Shown here one piece after another: positions 12,812 to 27,119 of a stretch of DNA of 64,000 bases. The stretch comes from Phoronis australis (lineage: Eukaryota > Phoronida > Phoronidae). The translations under genes were made by a program, and so were the position numbers. Under the pieces are notes generated by a model. The model worked only from the letters and a program-made list of their open reading frames with translations, did not search any database and was not told the origin of the DNA. The stretch lies in the NCBI GenBank assembly GCA_002633005.1, contig NMRA01000021.1, positions 532,922-596,921 on the forward strand, in the 5' to 3' direction. Within the stretch, counting starts at the first letter, position 1. Each line of letters begins with the position of its first letter.

Positions 12812-12817
12812 TTTATT
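12812..12817 (-). terminator. Candidate MED15 polyadenylation signal
   Basis: AATAAA on the minus strand about 1 kb downstream of the MED15 stop codon; another occurs at 12758-12763. ATTAAA variants lie closer (near 13452 and 13764), so the true 3' end is not determined. Confidence 0.25.
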
Positions 12818-13106
12818 TTAACAAAAGTGTGTCACCCTGCAGTAGAAAGTCCCGGAGTTTTACCAACAGAGCAAATTGGTTGTTGTACACTGCAGCAAAC
12901 AACATTACAGCAAAAGCTCTGGTCATGCTTCTAATTTGTCTTACTTGAGTCGCCATTACTACATTACACAGCAATATCATTTAGACACATAAAGCAAATA
13001 ATTCTAACATACCTTCCATCACAAAAAACAATTCATGATTAAGATCACTCACTGTTATGAGACTGGTCTCAAATTAAAAAAAAGTACTGGTGGCCGGATG
13101 TCATTT

Positions 13107-13190
13107 GCGGTGCATCAGACGTGCGCAAGCCCCATGGTTGGGCCCACTGCACAAACACCTGAGTTAAAAACACAAGAACCCTGTTAGCAA
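13107..13190 (-). mobile_element. Fragment of tRNA-derived SINE
   Basis: The block 'cagacgtgcgcaagcc', followed closely by 'gggcccactgcac', matches the 3' half of the better-preserved SINE at 49414-49604. Only the part away from the tRNA-like head is present. It lies downstream of the MED15 stop codon, within its possible 3' UTR. Confidence 0.5.
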
Positions 13191-13814
13191 TCAACAGGTT
13201 CGTTGTGAAGGAAATTTTCAAGTCTGCATGTCTCCTTTAAGAAAATGGACAGATTGGTCTCAAACTGCTTGGTCAAATTTGAGCAGATTTCAGGGCTTTA
13301 AAAAACAAAAAACTGACAGTTTGTCATTGGTTGAGCCTGGCTCCACAGGATAGTTTGTCACAACCAAGATTTCATGCGTTGAACATGACTTCATGTAATA
13401 ACACTTCCAAGCAGACAGCAAGTGTCCAGACTAGCACATTTTTTCAATTTTGTTTAATAATACAGCCCTCATACATGTATTTTCTCCATTAAAGTTCACC
13501 TCGTCTTTCAAGAAAAATGGATGTGGTGAAATCACTGCTCGTCTGACACAAGAACAAGTTGATAACAATTTTAAAGCAGTCAGTGTTCTGAATCAAAAGT
13601 TTGCCTCTTGCACACAATACAGGTTTCTAGCTGCTGTTCTCTCATCATTAACATAAAACCAAAAAACCAAAATCTTCAATCAATATTTCAGGGCGCGATA
13701 AATTACAACAAATGTTGGCAACTACATTACACAAAATTTTCCATAAGAAATCTTATGATAATTTAATATACAGTCGTCATATAGCTTTCGCTGTTTCAGT
13801 TACATTAAATAGAA

Positions 13815-16800
13815 TTATTGATTTCTTATCAGGTCACTGTCACAAGGGGGTCGACAGGCTTGACGAACGCTCATTTCCTGTAAAACAATAAAATACATAT
13901 TTAAGCACCAAATAATCCAAGTATCACATTTCCAATTCTTTGATCATAAATTTTACTCTCCATTGTCCCCCTACCTCACGTAGGCCATTCAAAACAATCT
14001 ATAGGGCTATAGACTTCCTGATTAACTGAGGTGAGAAACTACAAAAAGATTTCACTAGCCAGCCACTTTTTATTGCATCTTACCCAAGTGTTTAGCAGTG
14101 CAGTGATGGAATACTTGTCTGACAGCTGAGACATCTTGGACTGCAGAGAGTCCTGCACAGACTTCAGGAACTGTGACGATTCTAAAACAGGGAAACAGAC
14201 AAAGTGAATGTGGTATTCAAATAATTAATAATTGTAAAAAAAAAACAAATCAGTGAAACATTGTAATGCTAACAGTGAGAATATTAATAAATAAAATTTA
14301 AAAACTAATAAATAAGAAATGTTTTTGGTCCTCAGCAAAAAATGTTTTGACACAGCGGTAATTCTCCACTGAGTTTGCACAAAATAATCGCCACAATTGT
14401 CATCTTCCAATGTTCAAAAGCTGTCGGATTACTTTGCTACAACAAAGGGAACTACCAAATATTGTTTTGTGGTGTCTACAAGCTACAAACCATGCTCTTA
14501 ATAGACAAAATTTTGCTATATCGTTACTTTTGGGGAACAATTACCATTTCACTTGTCAGTCATATTCAGGTGCAGATCCAGGATTTTGAGTTGGGGGGGG
14601 GGGGCAGGGCAGNNNNNNNNNNNNNNNNNNNNNNNNNNNNNNNNNNNNGGGGGGGGGGGGAGGCATGGCCCCCTTGGCCCCCCCCCCCTAAATCCCCCAC
14701 TGATATTGTGTGTTAAACGAGAAGAATTACTGTACTCACCATATTCCTCTGACAGCGGAGAGCACACCGGACTGTTGGCTGGGTAATTTTCTGGCACCAC
14801 AATACAGAGAGGAGGGACGCTTGGCAAATTTTTGTCATCTGCAAGTTTAGTTAAAAGGCTGGCCATTACTAATTAAACCAGATGTTGTCAGTCCTAACGA
14901 TTGCAAGATGGCCGATATAAATGGAAGCACTGCAATGGAGTCAGTTTCAAGAAAAATGACTTAAGGCTTAAAACAGAAATTTGGTCTTATGATCCACACA
15001 AGTAGTTATGAAAAATTATTAAATCTCAGTTGAGCAACAGTGTAAAGAAAATATACATGACTGCTACTTACTGAGATAATTTCATTTCTAGAGTGTGGTG
15101 TGCTCATAATTATTTGGCTCAACCTTTTTTCAACAACTTTGAAGTGGGACCATAACACCAAATTTCTATCTTAAAAGTCCTGTGCAACTTTCATTAAACG
15201 GACCCTGATGTTTTCAGCAGAGACAAATGTGCATGACGCCATGAGAAGTAGTGAATTATGCTTTTCAAGCAACGTGAAATCGTATTACCTAACTGACACA
15301 GCAGATGAAGAGCTTTGCGTTCACTGAAGGTTGGATCTAAATCAACCTTGAAACGTGCACTGAGTCTGGCGATTTCCCCTTGGATGACATTGGGCACAGC
15401 CTTCTGGTTATCATTTTCATCTGTCTTTCGGCGCTTGGCTGGCGGACTGGGAGCCCTGATAGTCAAAGAAAACGCAAACTAAACTTTCTGTGTACGAATT
15501 TCTGTAAAACGTTTTAAAAACTATCTTCACGTTTTATGACCACAAATCATCAAAAATTATTGCACATGATACAAGCCGATCTCCTTTCTTAAACATTCTA
15601 ACACATAAGCCACCAATCAGAGTATAAACCCATTTCATTATTTCTTACCATCTCTCACCTGTTCTACTCTTACAGTTCGCCGCATGTTAAACTAACTCCA
15701 ACTTTACCAGTAACTAAATGGGATTGCACAAAGCTGCCTAAAAAAACAAATTCCAAAAGTGCGTGGCGTTCATCACAAGCGCGTGTCACGCATGTCAATT
15801 TACAATACAAGCCATGGTCTTTTGCACAGATGCACGATAATACCATTATAGTCTTATAAATATCATGTCCTTGCTGCAATCAAATATCTACAAGTATCAT
15901 TCTCACCGTATAGGCGGACCCTGTATTGCATTGAGTGCCGGTCCAAATGTTCTGCTCAGGGTGTGGTTCAACATCGGTGACTTGCTGTGCTGCGCCACCA
16001 TATCAATTAGAGGCTGACACATATGATGGTGCTCCGTGGGCTTAGTTTGTACTGACGACTGAATAAGCAATAAGACTTAAGAAACAATGTAATATTAATG
16101 TAACAACTATTTAATACAGTTTTACTAACTCACCATGCAAAAAACCCAACACATAAGGCGACCTTAAGAGTTACAAACTTCACAAGTTAACCTTGTCACA
16201 ATTACGTCACACACTAATTCCATTCAAAGGTCATAGCCCTGTCACGGTTAATGTGGTCACAAGCACATGACTGAATACAAAAAGAATGAAGCACTGCAAC
16301 TAACGTGAATTTAACCATAGTTTTTAACTAGGCTAGAGATGGACATCTTTAACAATCATCTTAAAGAACGCCTTGTGGTGAAAAACTATGATGCATAGGT
16401 CTTAGCTCCATTTGAGTGTGTGACCTTTGACCCTACAGGTGCAATATACCAACCAGCACTATGTCAATGATTGTGAAAAGATTATTTTTAATTACTTCCA
16501 TGTCCAGCCAATGAGGTACACCAAGTGACAGGTTCCCCCATACATTTTATCAATCATTCTGAGCTCAGCTGTTCAAAACACATAGGGTGTAACAAAACAA
16601 ATGAGCCAGGACCATAAACCCTTTGTTACTTACACAAGCCAACAGAGGTAGTTGTATGGTTAAGAGCACGGTTCACAAAGCACAATTTCAAAGAGCCCAA
16701 TGTGTGTGAACGACACCCATGATTGACAACTGTCTGCAAAATTCTAAGTCCCTATGTGGACTAGCTATTCCTTCCAAGCCCCACAATGATTCGCACAAAC

Positions 16801-19800
16801 AAATTTTTTTACCAAACTACAAAGACTTTGAAAGACACCCTAAATGAATGTTATGCAACCTCCAGTGCATTGCAGAAGTCATCAACTGGCACAAAGTTAT
16901 GTAAAAGGGGAAACAGTAAGCAATACAACATGTGTTTGTACAGAGATAACCAGTCAAAGTACATCTCAACAGAATATACAATACAGGCCAAAAGTATTCA
17001 GACAAATGACCTAAAATTCCCCGTCACAACTGCTGGGCAGAAGCCAGATTCAACTTCAGAGTAATCTTCCCTCATAACCAAGAATAAAGGGGAATTTAAT
17101 GGAAAGTTAGTAAAGTGGATAAGCCGCTCTGTAGCTACAATTTTGATGCCCTAATAGTTATTACCAGTCACTTTTGATGTTAACAAAATTAGTTGTCATG
17201 ACAGGAAAACGTTATTTTGTCCGATTACTTTTCTTTAATACTATACTTGGCATCTCAGGTTTTATATGTAATTAGCATAATGCAAGTCACTTACTCCACC
17301 CCCAGGCCTCACCAGATCCATACGCTCCAATGCCATTTCACATTTCAACAGAGCTGCCATAGGCAATCTAAATAATGGAGAAAACAAAGCAAGTAAACAG
17401 AAAATCAGAGTGCACATCGTCCAGAAATAAAGCGCTTCGGACCTACTACAGTACTTTTTCATATTATCTCTCAAGACATTTTGATTATGGGGTGCAACAA
17501 GGTATTATACTGCAGACTAAGTTTTGATGCAAGTCGACATGTGACTTAACCACAAGTCATGTTTCAAAGGTTACCAAGAAGTTCGACCCCAGATATGTGC
17601 TGGCAGTAACACAAAAGGGTCTTGTAACACCAAGTTTTGTTTAAATATTCACACTAAAGAAATCCCATCTACATACAGACACAAGTATGGGTGCACAACA
17701 AAATGAATGGATGGTCCCAACTTACTTTTTAGATGGATCAGACAAAACATCCAACAGATTTTGCAGTTTACTCAGTGTAATTTCATCTTTTTTCCTGTCT
17801 ACAAAAGGAAAGTAAAAATGAGATTGAAAAGCAACAAATACGCTGGCACAAAGCAAACAACAAACAAGTGTTCATTACTTCAAAAAATGTCACTACAGAA
17901 ACAAGAGTGGTCAAATTCCAGCCTCTCTCATATATAAACAACTTTAGGCAGTTTCAAAAATTAATGAGAAACCATGAAAAGAAGAGAAAGAGCCAGCACC
18001 AAAATTGCCAAGAATATTGGAAATGCTCTGAAATGGATCAGAGATAGCACTTTGAAAATGAAGTTAAATACTTTATACTATGCATACATTAAAATTCCTC
18101 AACTCTCCAAAATATGTATCAGACAAGCAAACACAACAATACACAGTAAACAATAATGACTAATTCTAAAATTTGCCACTCGGGGGAACAGGAGCAGAGT
18201 ATGATGATCTTAAAATGTTACACACTGGATCTAAGGCAAAAACATGCAGTTTGCATCACAAATAAGAAATTCCAAAAACATACAGAATTTTATAGCCACC
18301 AGGTGGAATTGTATCAGAGTGGAGATTGCCGATGAAGAGTTAATGACAATGGAAAGTAAAGAATTTCCAGCAATACCTTTATTTTTCTTGATTTTGTTAA
18401 TCATACGACTCAATGGATCAATAAACTTCTGCAGTTGCTTCAGTTTATCACAGTATATCTGTTCTTGGTCTGGCTTCACACTCGGGCTGTGGGCCATTCC
18501 CACGGAGGGTGGATTGCCTGAAAACATGAAATGGGGACTGAATAATACAGAACACCTCAATCATTATTTTAAAGGTGCAACATGAAATAATTTGCTCAAA
18601 TAGCCTCACTCCAAATTCACCTCTTTTCTATAGGTAGAAAATATTGCATTTGTATGATTGACCCAGTTTTAGAAAGCTTAGGCCACTTAACATTTATGAG
18701 TGGCTACGGACTAGAGAAAACCCCAATAAATTATACAACACTCATCTTTTCAATTTTTGGTGGAACATTGCAACTACCAATTATATACAACAGAAAACTA
18801 ATTCGCCAACAAACATAGCATAATAAATGTTGCTTGCTAAGCAGTGGTTAACATGACTCTGCATTGTGGGTAATAATCACAGAGTCAGAAAGGGCGCTGT
18901 CATATTTTGCGAAGTGCCCATTGGATTTATTTTAAAACTTGGTGCACACAGTAGTTAAGCTAAATTTAGACAATACTTGTTAATATAGTTTCCACACTTA
19001 TTGCAAGTTAGTGAAAATTGTCGTCAACCAACTGCAAAATGTGACAGTTTTAATATTACTTCGGAGTAAGATGCATGGAGTGTAGTAAATGTGTTTCCTA
19101 TATTTTAATATATAACAACAAATCTACTAGCCAGTTGCTGGAAAATGCTCTGACAGCATTTCCAAATTATTAGTCCCAAGCAATACAGAATAACAATCCA
19201 CAGAATGTCACAGTCCAACAAATCGAGATCCCGTGTAGATCCCTCTGGGTAGAAGTGAAATGACCAGACTAACAGAAGCAGTTGTGACTGTGGACGCTGT
19301 CTGTGGACAGTAACTTGGTTCAAATATCAAGCACCTACATGGCTATTGACTTATAATATGCAACCTCTCTCTGGAAGACCCTAATGACTAAATACACATA
19401 AGAGGTTTCTCACGAGTTCAAAATCGGGTGCTTTGTTTAATGGGCCCCGACATATATGGCCTGCGCACCTCCAATGCAATTTTGGTATCCGACCATCAGC
19501 AATCGTTACAGATCAAAGTAAAACGTACCACCAGATGGCGTGTTGACATTGGCACTGCTGATGCTTGACCTGTGTGAGGCTGGAGAGGAGGATGTCTGTG
19601 GACTCTGAGGAGGCAAGAAGACACTTGCAGGAGAGTACTGCTGCAGGCTGGAATGAAAGCAGGCTGAATTACCATGACGACCAAAGTCACAAATGGCACT
19701 TCATCTCCGGCCAAAATAAACTACACAAACACTACAACAGTTCAGTAAATGCATAAAAAACAAGTGGTTTTGTATTACCATCATCCGTCAGGATACCATC

Positions 19801-22800
19801 TGCATGTCTTACTGATCAAAATTCAATGTTATAAATGCAACAGTTTCGTTTTCGAATAATTAAAAGTGCTACGCTATTCATAATTCTAGCACAAGAGCAA
19901 CAGAAATCACCTCAAACGCTATGCTTCTAAGGGTAGTCATAATAATCACAATAAGTCTAAGACTAATTTGGCTTCTATGATATCAAAGATGAAAACGAAC
20001 TGGTGTTGTGCTGGAGCACCTAGTCATAAACCTCGGTCAAGATTCATCAAAAATCTTTTACGTCATTTCAGCGATAATGAATAAGCAAAACTAAAATGGC
20101 CAACAAGCAGTGCTAAGTTAGTCCGATAATAGTCAACTTATGCTGGCCCGTCCCGTGTAAAATTTAGTTAAAAAAAGTCATTTTGTTCTAAATAATAAGC
20201 AATGGACAAGCAGCATCCTAATTTAGTCGACAGGGAAAAATAGCCAACAGCAGGAAATCTGTAAGAAAATCAACTGGCGCTGGTGTAACCCCACCACATA
20301 CTGCGCCAAGCTGTTTTGACAATAACTAAGAGAGAAACAATGTGTTGCTCAAAGATAAAACTATCAAGCAGTGTTTGAGATGCATTAATTTTCAAAATAA
20401 ATTGAGGAGACATCCAGAGAACTATGTCAGACTCCACCAAGCTATGACAAACATCTTGCTTGGCCCAGAAATATTTGGCAAAACAGTTGAACTTTTGTTA
20501 CAATAAATTCGCATTTTGTCGAAATTTACTCAGAGTTTAATGTGATGTTACTGTGCCTAACTAATAATTATTTATCTTTAAACAGACTTGCACAGAGACA
20601 CAATTTTGACAAAGTGCGCGGAGCAACACCTGTCGAGATTCAGCCATGATTGAAGCGAAGGCAAGTTAAAAAGATTCAAAACAGATATTCAGCCATTCTT
20701 TTGTTTAAGTCCCATTTTGACACTGTTCAGTTTATTTGGAAAACTACAATGAATAGATGGACAAGCAATGGTAACCATAGATGAGATGCTGGCTATAAGG
20801 GACCGCAATCTTTTGTGAGTGTATAAAAATCTTGTGAGAATGTGAAGCCACCACTACAAAATGACCTGCAGAGAACAATCTCACAGTCTTTCTTAAGCAA
20901 GTCCTACCTATAATGGACAACTTTACCTGGTAGCTGGAGACACAGGCGTTTGATAAGGGTTCATTGGCTGGCCAGGCATCTACAATATACAGCAGAAGGT
21001 AAAATGAAAATTTAGAACACCACCTTGTCATACTGAAGTACAGTACAAGACAAAAGTAATCAGACATGTCTGCTTATTCAGTTAACAGCAAAAATTACTG
21101 GTATGACCAGTAGGGTGACAGAATACCTTAGTCACCTTTACTACTTTTCCTGTTAATTCCGTATCATTTTTGCTTATGAAAAAAAAAACTACTCTAACGA
21201 TGAATTAGGTTTCTGCTCAGCAGTCATGGCAGGGAATTCCAGGTCATTTTGTCCGGTGTCTGCTTTTGGCTAGTACTGTACACGTAAACAGAATGCATAC
21301 ACTATCACACTCGTCTTAGTCACCATCCAGGGCATTTCACTTGTGAAAGTAAAAAATCATAAGGTAGGAGTTAAGGTAGGCATGTGTGCTGAAAAACAGA
21401 AGTAGACAAAGTAGTAAGGAGCGCACCATCTAGAATGGAATGATTACACACAGTAATTAGTGTTCTGTAGCGTCCAGGCTTTTTAAGAAGCAAATCTTTA
21501 AATGTTCAGAAGCAAATCATTTGCATCTACAATGAGCTGGCCACATGATGCTAAAATATAGAAGTCACTGAATATGGTGTTAGAATGCACATGTTCCAAA
21601 AGAACCATTTCATGTCTCCTTCAGTAAAGAGCAGTAGTGTATGGGTATTTTCTTGTCCGTATACAGAAGGGCAACACAGAAAGTGATTGATAGCTATAAT
21701 CAAGTCTCAGTCTTATCAATTATGGGTGATCAGTAAGCTGAACATGGATGCTTAGAAGTGATAGTAGACACAGATACATCAAATTTCATGAAGATCCATT
21801 GAGGAAGAGACAAAATATCTACTAGGGGGTGCCACAGTACCTTGGACATATAAGAAAACCAATGTCAGCTGTGCTCTCCTCAATAGGAAGTCATCTGCCA
21901 TAATAATCTCTGAGCAGTTTGGTGGATAAAGACGAATATCAGAAAAAAATCCAAAGATGTTATTGTCATACTTGCAAAATATAATACAAGAACTTGGTAG
22001 ATGCAGAGGCAAATGTAAAAAAGCTAAAATTGTTATTAGAGTGCACAGTCGTAGCAGAATCCACTGGCATCATTTGTCGGCATCTTTACAGGGACACATT
22101 AACCAAATGTCATGAAGACCTTGGTAGTTTAGGGGATACAGCAGTGTATGCACGCCACCTAGACAAAGATGACAGCAACATCCAGCCACACAATGTGGTC
22201 ACAACAAAATTAGCTAATGTTTCTTTCATACCGACTGCTGTGGATAAGTGCCAGGTCTCTGTTGTGATGACGCTTGTTGGGGAACCATCTGCGGCTGCGC
22301 CATCTGTTGGGAGACCATTGGCTGTGGCGCCATCTGCTGAGGTGGCATCGGCTGAGGCATTCCCATGTCAGGACGAGGTCCTTGCATTCTTTGTATTGAC
22401 ATTATGCCAGCTGGGATTTAAAGTAGAAGCCAGTGAGAGGCTTTTAGGATGCAGTTGGGGCCGATCACTTTAATATGACTGGTGCATTTAGAGATTTACT
22501 AACAGAATTATCTTACTAGCTAATCTACAGCGCAGCATTGTTCACAAGTAACTGGAACATCTAGAAGAGCGCATGTGCTGGACAGGTTGTTTAACAATGT
22601 ACAGATTTAGAAGAGATCCCTACCTGATGCAGACTGTTGTGTCATGTTTTGAAGAGCATTGATGGGGTCGGAGGTCATCCCAGCATGCATAGCGCTGGGC
22701 TGTTGGACTTGTGGCTGTGGGTGATTCTGATTTTCTGCAACATTGAACAACAAGTTGTGCAGTGAAATCCAACTGGACACATATTTTATTGAGTAAGCAA

Positions 22801-25527
22801 AATTTGTTTTATCTAAAGGTCTAACCTCAAAGAATAGAACAACTGTACCATAATAGATCTTTGTCCAAGATAGGCAAAGGGCCGATTAGGCTGACTTATG
22901 CGTCTGCCAGCATATTGCTTACTCTGAAGCTCACAACTGACTGTTTCAATCTAGTTTAACTAAGTACAAGCTAACCTTATGTTTGTGAGGGTCGTTACAC
23001 AAACTGTTATTTCTGAGAGTTTTTAATCAGCGTTAATCACACATTCAACGAGGAAACAACACGACTGCACGGCACTCATGAACATCCACAGTCCCTCACT
23101 TATAAACATGGCTAAAAGGGCCTGTAAAACTCAACTCACCCTCTTACAAACACAAGTCACCAAGTGTCAAAATGGTGCCAGACACAGAAAACATGGCCGA
23201 CACATACAAAAAAGCTTCCCACTTGTAAGCAAGACACATTGAACACCACTGTCTGTGAACACCAGCACAAGTACACGAGTCAGTGTATTAGTCTATTCAC
23301 ATGCATTTAAGCATGTTATGTGAGTCCAGCGCTATGTTGGGTACTGCTAGCCGACCTGTAATGCCGGCAGTTTGTACCTTACTAAACTAAGTTTATCAGG
23401 CAGTTGAGCCACGTTTCAAACTAAGCAGTATACCTACGAGTGTGGAGGCCATCTTTTTTAATCTTCAGCATTGGCAGAGAATAAAATGGCATGTGCAAGA
23501 ATGCAACATAAAAATGAGACATCATAAATTCCCAGATACAAACTACAAGGTATCTATATTTCGTGCTCTTTACGTAAAATTTATGCTAAAAATATGTTAA
23601 AAATTCCAAAAGATGTTTTCAGTTGCCTAAATATAACAAAAACTCACTAATGTCACGCAAGTGCAGAATAAGCTTTGCCACCAGACCAAGGTAGGTTTGC
23701 TGAAAACAAATGAGAAGTCATACAAGTAATTCAATAAATGTTCCAATTTAACAGAAATAAAGTCAATTCCAAGTTCAACTGATAGTCAAGAGGAAATTCA
23801 TTTTATTTCCATTGCGCACAAGGTAAATTGGTTTGGTCTTCCCTTAGTATGTGTATCATATTTTCTAATTAATGAAAATGCAATTATAATAAAATATAAC
23901 AAACAAGTATTAAAAGCAGATTGAAATTGACTTAATAACCAAAAACAGATTTATATTTCTGTGTTGTTTATTGATCAGATTCATGCTGCAACTAGCAGCA
24001 AATGAACTTGTGACCTAGTTTGAAGAGTTCACATGCAGGCCATATGGACATTCTAGGTCAACTGTCAACTGCTTGTGTTTACCACCAAAACATCAAAATT
24101 GCAATTGAAATCAGTCAAGACAGGAAATAACCAAATAAACCGCAACCAAGAAATCGTCTTCACTGAACAATGACATATTTTTAACCTTCTGTAACAATTG
24201 AGCATATATATTTACATGACTTAACTTATGTGCAAATCACACCAAGATTGAAGAACAATATATCATTGAAAAGGAACAACCATAGATTGTCATGAAGGCT
24301 TTTTCATGATCATTTTTCATGTTCAGTCATTGAAGCTAAAACGTTTGCAGAACAACACGAGGACTATGTCTATTCCTTGAAGTTGTCATTGACTGCAACT
24401 GTTTTGAATGCATATTCAAGTTTACTAAGACACCAACCAGTCAGTGCTTTTAGAGTGAAATTGAAGAATATCAGCGTTTGTTCAAGTTTTAGGCTGTTGT
24501 AGAGATGGAAGTGTCAACCAGTAGGGAAGAACAGCACAAATAAAACTTTCTGGTTTCAGTGCAAACCTACACGCATATTGTGCTAACATGAGCATAAACT
24601 CACCCTGTTGGAAGAGCGGCTGAACACATGGTTTTCCAGTTCCTCACTATTCTTGTTAATAGGACTTGGAGACTGGCGAACTGCTTCCTCACTGAAACAT
24701 ATCATCAATGAAGGAGACTATTCGCAGATAAGGGAGATGCTTGCTATATGCAGAAAAATACTTATTGTTACTACAACTATTGTTCATTTAAGCCCAAAGT
24801 GTCGCGCTTTTAAACAAAGAGAAAGTGCAAGACACGCGCTCGCTCGTAATATGAGTATACTTGACTAACTCAGTTTGTGATTTTGTGCATCCTGCTGACT
24901 GGCCCGACATAAAACTATTTATCTTAATTCATAAAAGAATTGTACAACATTTAACTGTGAAATCCAGGGACAATTTCAACATGTTTTCTTCAATTGATAA
25001 AAAAGACATGCAAAATTATGTCACACAACAGACTATTTTGTCTATTTTGATTTTGGATGCCTTTAGCACGATCGCAAATGCATGGAAACGTTAGTCGAAG
25101 CACGTACGTAACCGTTGTGCCTCTCAGCACAGCTTAACAATAGTTTATGGGTTTTTAATATTGAAGCTTTCTGAGCATGCAATGCCTTAGACAGTTGGAT
25201 ATAGTGCAATGGTCCTGAAAACCACTAGGGTAGTGCGCGGAACACTTTTTGATCCACCAACCTTTGTTACTGGCCAGCGCCGTAGCGTAGGCCTACAGGC
25301 TACACTACACTTCCTGAACACTGGAAGGCTGAACACGTCTGTATGCGGCAATGAACTAAGCCCAGATTCAGACTTTACTAGCAATATTATCACTGATTAT
25401 CGAGAAAACATGATTTTACGCGGACTTACATGGACTGGATGATTTTCTGGCGAAAACCAGCAGTCTTCCAGTCATCTGGGTTGACAGGCAAACCGTTCAC
25501 TCCTAGCTGCGACAAAGCCGGATCCAT
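13815..25527 (-). CDS. MED15: Mediator complex subunit 15
   Basis: This is the Mediator tail subunit that receives signals from activators in the nucleus. I join 15 exons: 25430-25527, 24604-24691, 23648-23699, 22624-22734, 22232-22410, 20927-20979, 19529-19647, 18377-18517, 17726-17798, 17295-17367, 15907-16058, 15289-15455, 14740-14838, 14084-14181, 13815-13877. All introns are GT..AG, phases match, and the sum is 1566 nt (521 aa). Exons 1-3 encode the KIX domain (about residues 17-79; DDWKTAGFRQKII, then YLGLVAKLILHLRDI). Exons 4-7 are Gln/Pro/Met-rich. Exons 8-15 match the conserved C-terminal region (DKLKQLQKFIDPLSRMINKI, LPSVPPL, YSITALLNTW). The start ATG aligns with the human start, although the frame stays open upstream. 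The protein is clearly shorter than human MED15 (788 aa), mainly through lack of the long poly-Gln tract. The exon 7 donor is ambiguous by 3 nt. Confidence 0.95.
14566..14703. mobile_element. Dispersed repeat family C (hAT-like ends), interrupted by a gap
   Basis: It lies in a MED15 intron and starts 'caggtgcagatccaggattttgag', runs into a poly-G tract and an N gap (14613-14648), and ends 'ggcccccttggccccccccccta' then 'aatcccccactg'. Its ends are near-inverted copies of CAGTGGCGGATC, as in the copies at 28.7, 29.0 and 30.2 kb. The CAGNG-type ends recall non-autonomous hAT elements, but I found no 8-bp target duplication. Confidence 0.6.
16986..17233. mobile_element. Tc1/mariner-like MITE family D, copy 1
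   Basis: It has ends 'ccaaaagtattcagacaaat' and 'attttgtccgattactttt', which are inverted repeats of each other. It lies in the MED15 intron between exons 11 and 10. An internal 'ccccgtcac' block is shared with other family members. No coding capacity. Confidence 0.65.
21039..21281. mobile_element. Tc1/mariner-like MITE family D, copy 2
   Basis: The copy starts gtacagtacaagacaaaag and ends cttttggctagtactgtac, giving inverted ends over about 20 bp. Internally it shares the 'actctaacgatgaatt' and 'agggaattccaggtcatttt' blocks with copies at 33.3 and 52.8 kb. It sits in a MED15 intron, just upstream (in gene sense) of exon 6. Confidence 0.75.
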
Positions 25528-26679
25528 GTTTGTTTTCTGTTCGTCTTGCCGAAGACGGTTTGAAACAATGATTGTGATTGGCTTATAGATCAGAAAGTAC
25601 ACATTGAGTGAACTTGCTGACTGAAATTCACCGTTCGACCGAACGGTCGTTGACCACTCAGATTTCCCTCGATAGCCGATACTAGACTCAGCAAAGCAGG
25701 CCAATCTTCATTTAAGTAGCACGGTCACTGGGTCTACATTGAAAATTCATGGGCTCGTCAATCACTGCTGCGTGTCATTTTATGTGTCGGCCTCTATAGC
25801 AGCGTCCGAATTCTTTACTCACAGAACGATGAAAAGCAGGAATCACATGGCACTCCTCCTGTATAATTATTAATAATTTATTATTTATTACTAATATTTT
25901 TTTAATCTTTAATTTCTGACGGTTTGGACCATCACGGAAATAGATTTTTAAAGTTAAACTAGTTCATTGTTGGGTTATCCACATTACCAGCAATTCGTAA
26001 ACTAGGTCATCCGCCAGGTTCTCTGCGTAAAATAGGTCAGCGCTTATGGACCAGTTAGCGCTTCACTCTCCGCGTGTCTACTGTAGAGAAGCACCCAGGA
26101 AGGTTGTTCTACATTTTGTAGCCCAAAATTACCAAAAGTTCAAATATATTCCGTTGAAAAGGAAAGACAAGTCATATCATTACAGATGTCTGGCCAATAT
26201 CATGAGTCACTACTCGTAAGCAAATCAAAGCTGTCCTTACTCGTTGCCTTATCTCGCAGTACCCGTCAATCGACTAGTTTTCAGCCCGCAATGCAACAAT
26301 ACAATTCTCATAAATTCAACTTGTTATGACCCCTTTCAATTTTAAACCATGCCCGAAGTACTCGGAAACAAATTATTGTTAGGTACCACGAGGTTATTTT
26401 TCTCTAGTGGATCGTAAACACCTCAGGTGACTGACGGTTTTCCGCACATAGCTACTTTGGCCTAGAGCTGAATTTTCTGCTCCCATACTATGGGCCGGGC
26501 CGGTCAAGGGCCAATCCCTGTTGTACGCACTACTTAAGCATTGGAATCAAACTGTTATATATAGAGAAAACGTTTATTAGTATACTGGTGTGAATATTAT
26601 CAGTGATTTAACCAAAAACTTCGAATTAACTAGACCCACTAATGATAGTCTATGACGATCAACTGATATCAAAAGGCCA

Positions 26680-26998
26680 AAATTGGCAATTTTCGGCGAC
26701 CCCATGTTAAATACAAAATTTTGTCTAATTTTCTTCAAAATTCTACATTTCAATCTTGATTATACTGACATCTGTTGGGTCTATCGGCAACTAACCGCAC
26801 ATGAAAGGCTTGGTCGAAAATTATCGTTTTCTCACATGCACTTTCGGGTTTTTAGCGGCGATTCCACTGATCGAAGCGACAAAATAAGCCAAAACTTTGG
26901 CCATACCATGTTAAACATAAAATTTTTTCCAATTTTGCTGAAAGTTGGCCACGTTTTTAACAAAACACTTATCTATATTATGTGCTATCGGCAAATGT
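26680..26998. repeat. Two divergent tandem units
   Basis: The block 'cccatgttaaatacaaaatttt..aattttcttcaaaatt' followed by 'ctatcggcaa' (26700-26795) recurs in diverged form as 'accatgttaaacataaaatttt..aattttgctgaaagtt' and 'ctatcggcaa' (26907-26995). The spacing is about 205 bp. Confidence 0.6.
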
Positions 26999-27119
26999 GA
27001 TTGATTCATAAATAAGACCCTCACGCTGTGTTTTCTGCGAATCCCATGTATTCTGAAGGGGGCTAACTGAGTGATTTTCGCGCATGCGCAATTCACGGTT
27101 TCAATATTGCTGGTAATGA

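Noticed and set aside
14375-14866. ORFs spanning the N gap at 14.6 kb
   Set aside because: They read through undefined bases and the poly-G part of a dispersed repeat. Only the part at 14740-14838 is a real exon, of MED15.
21994-22473. 159-codon plus-strand ORF
   Set aside because: It lies antisense over MED15 exon 5, whose Gln/Pro/Met-rich codons keep the opposite strand open. MED15 homology and splice phases explain the region.
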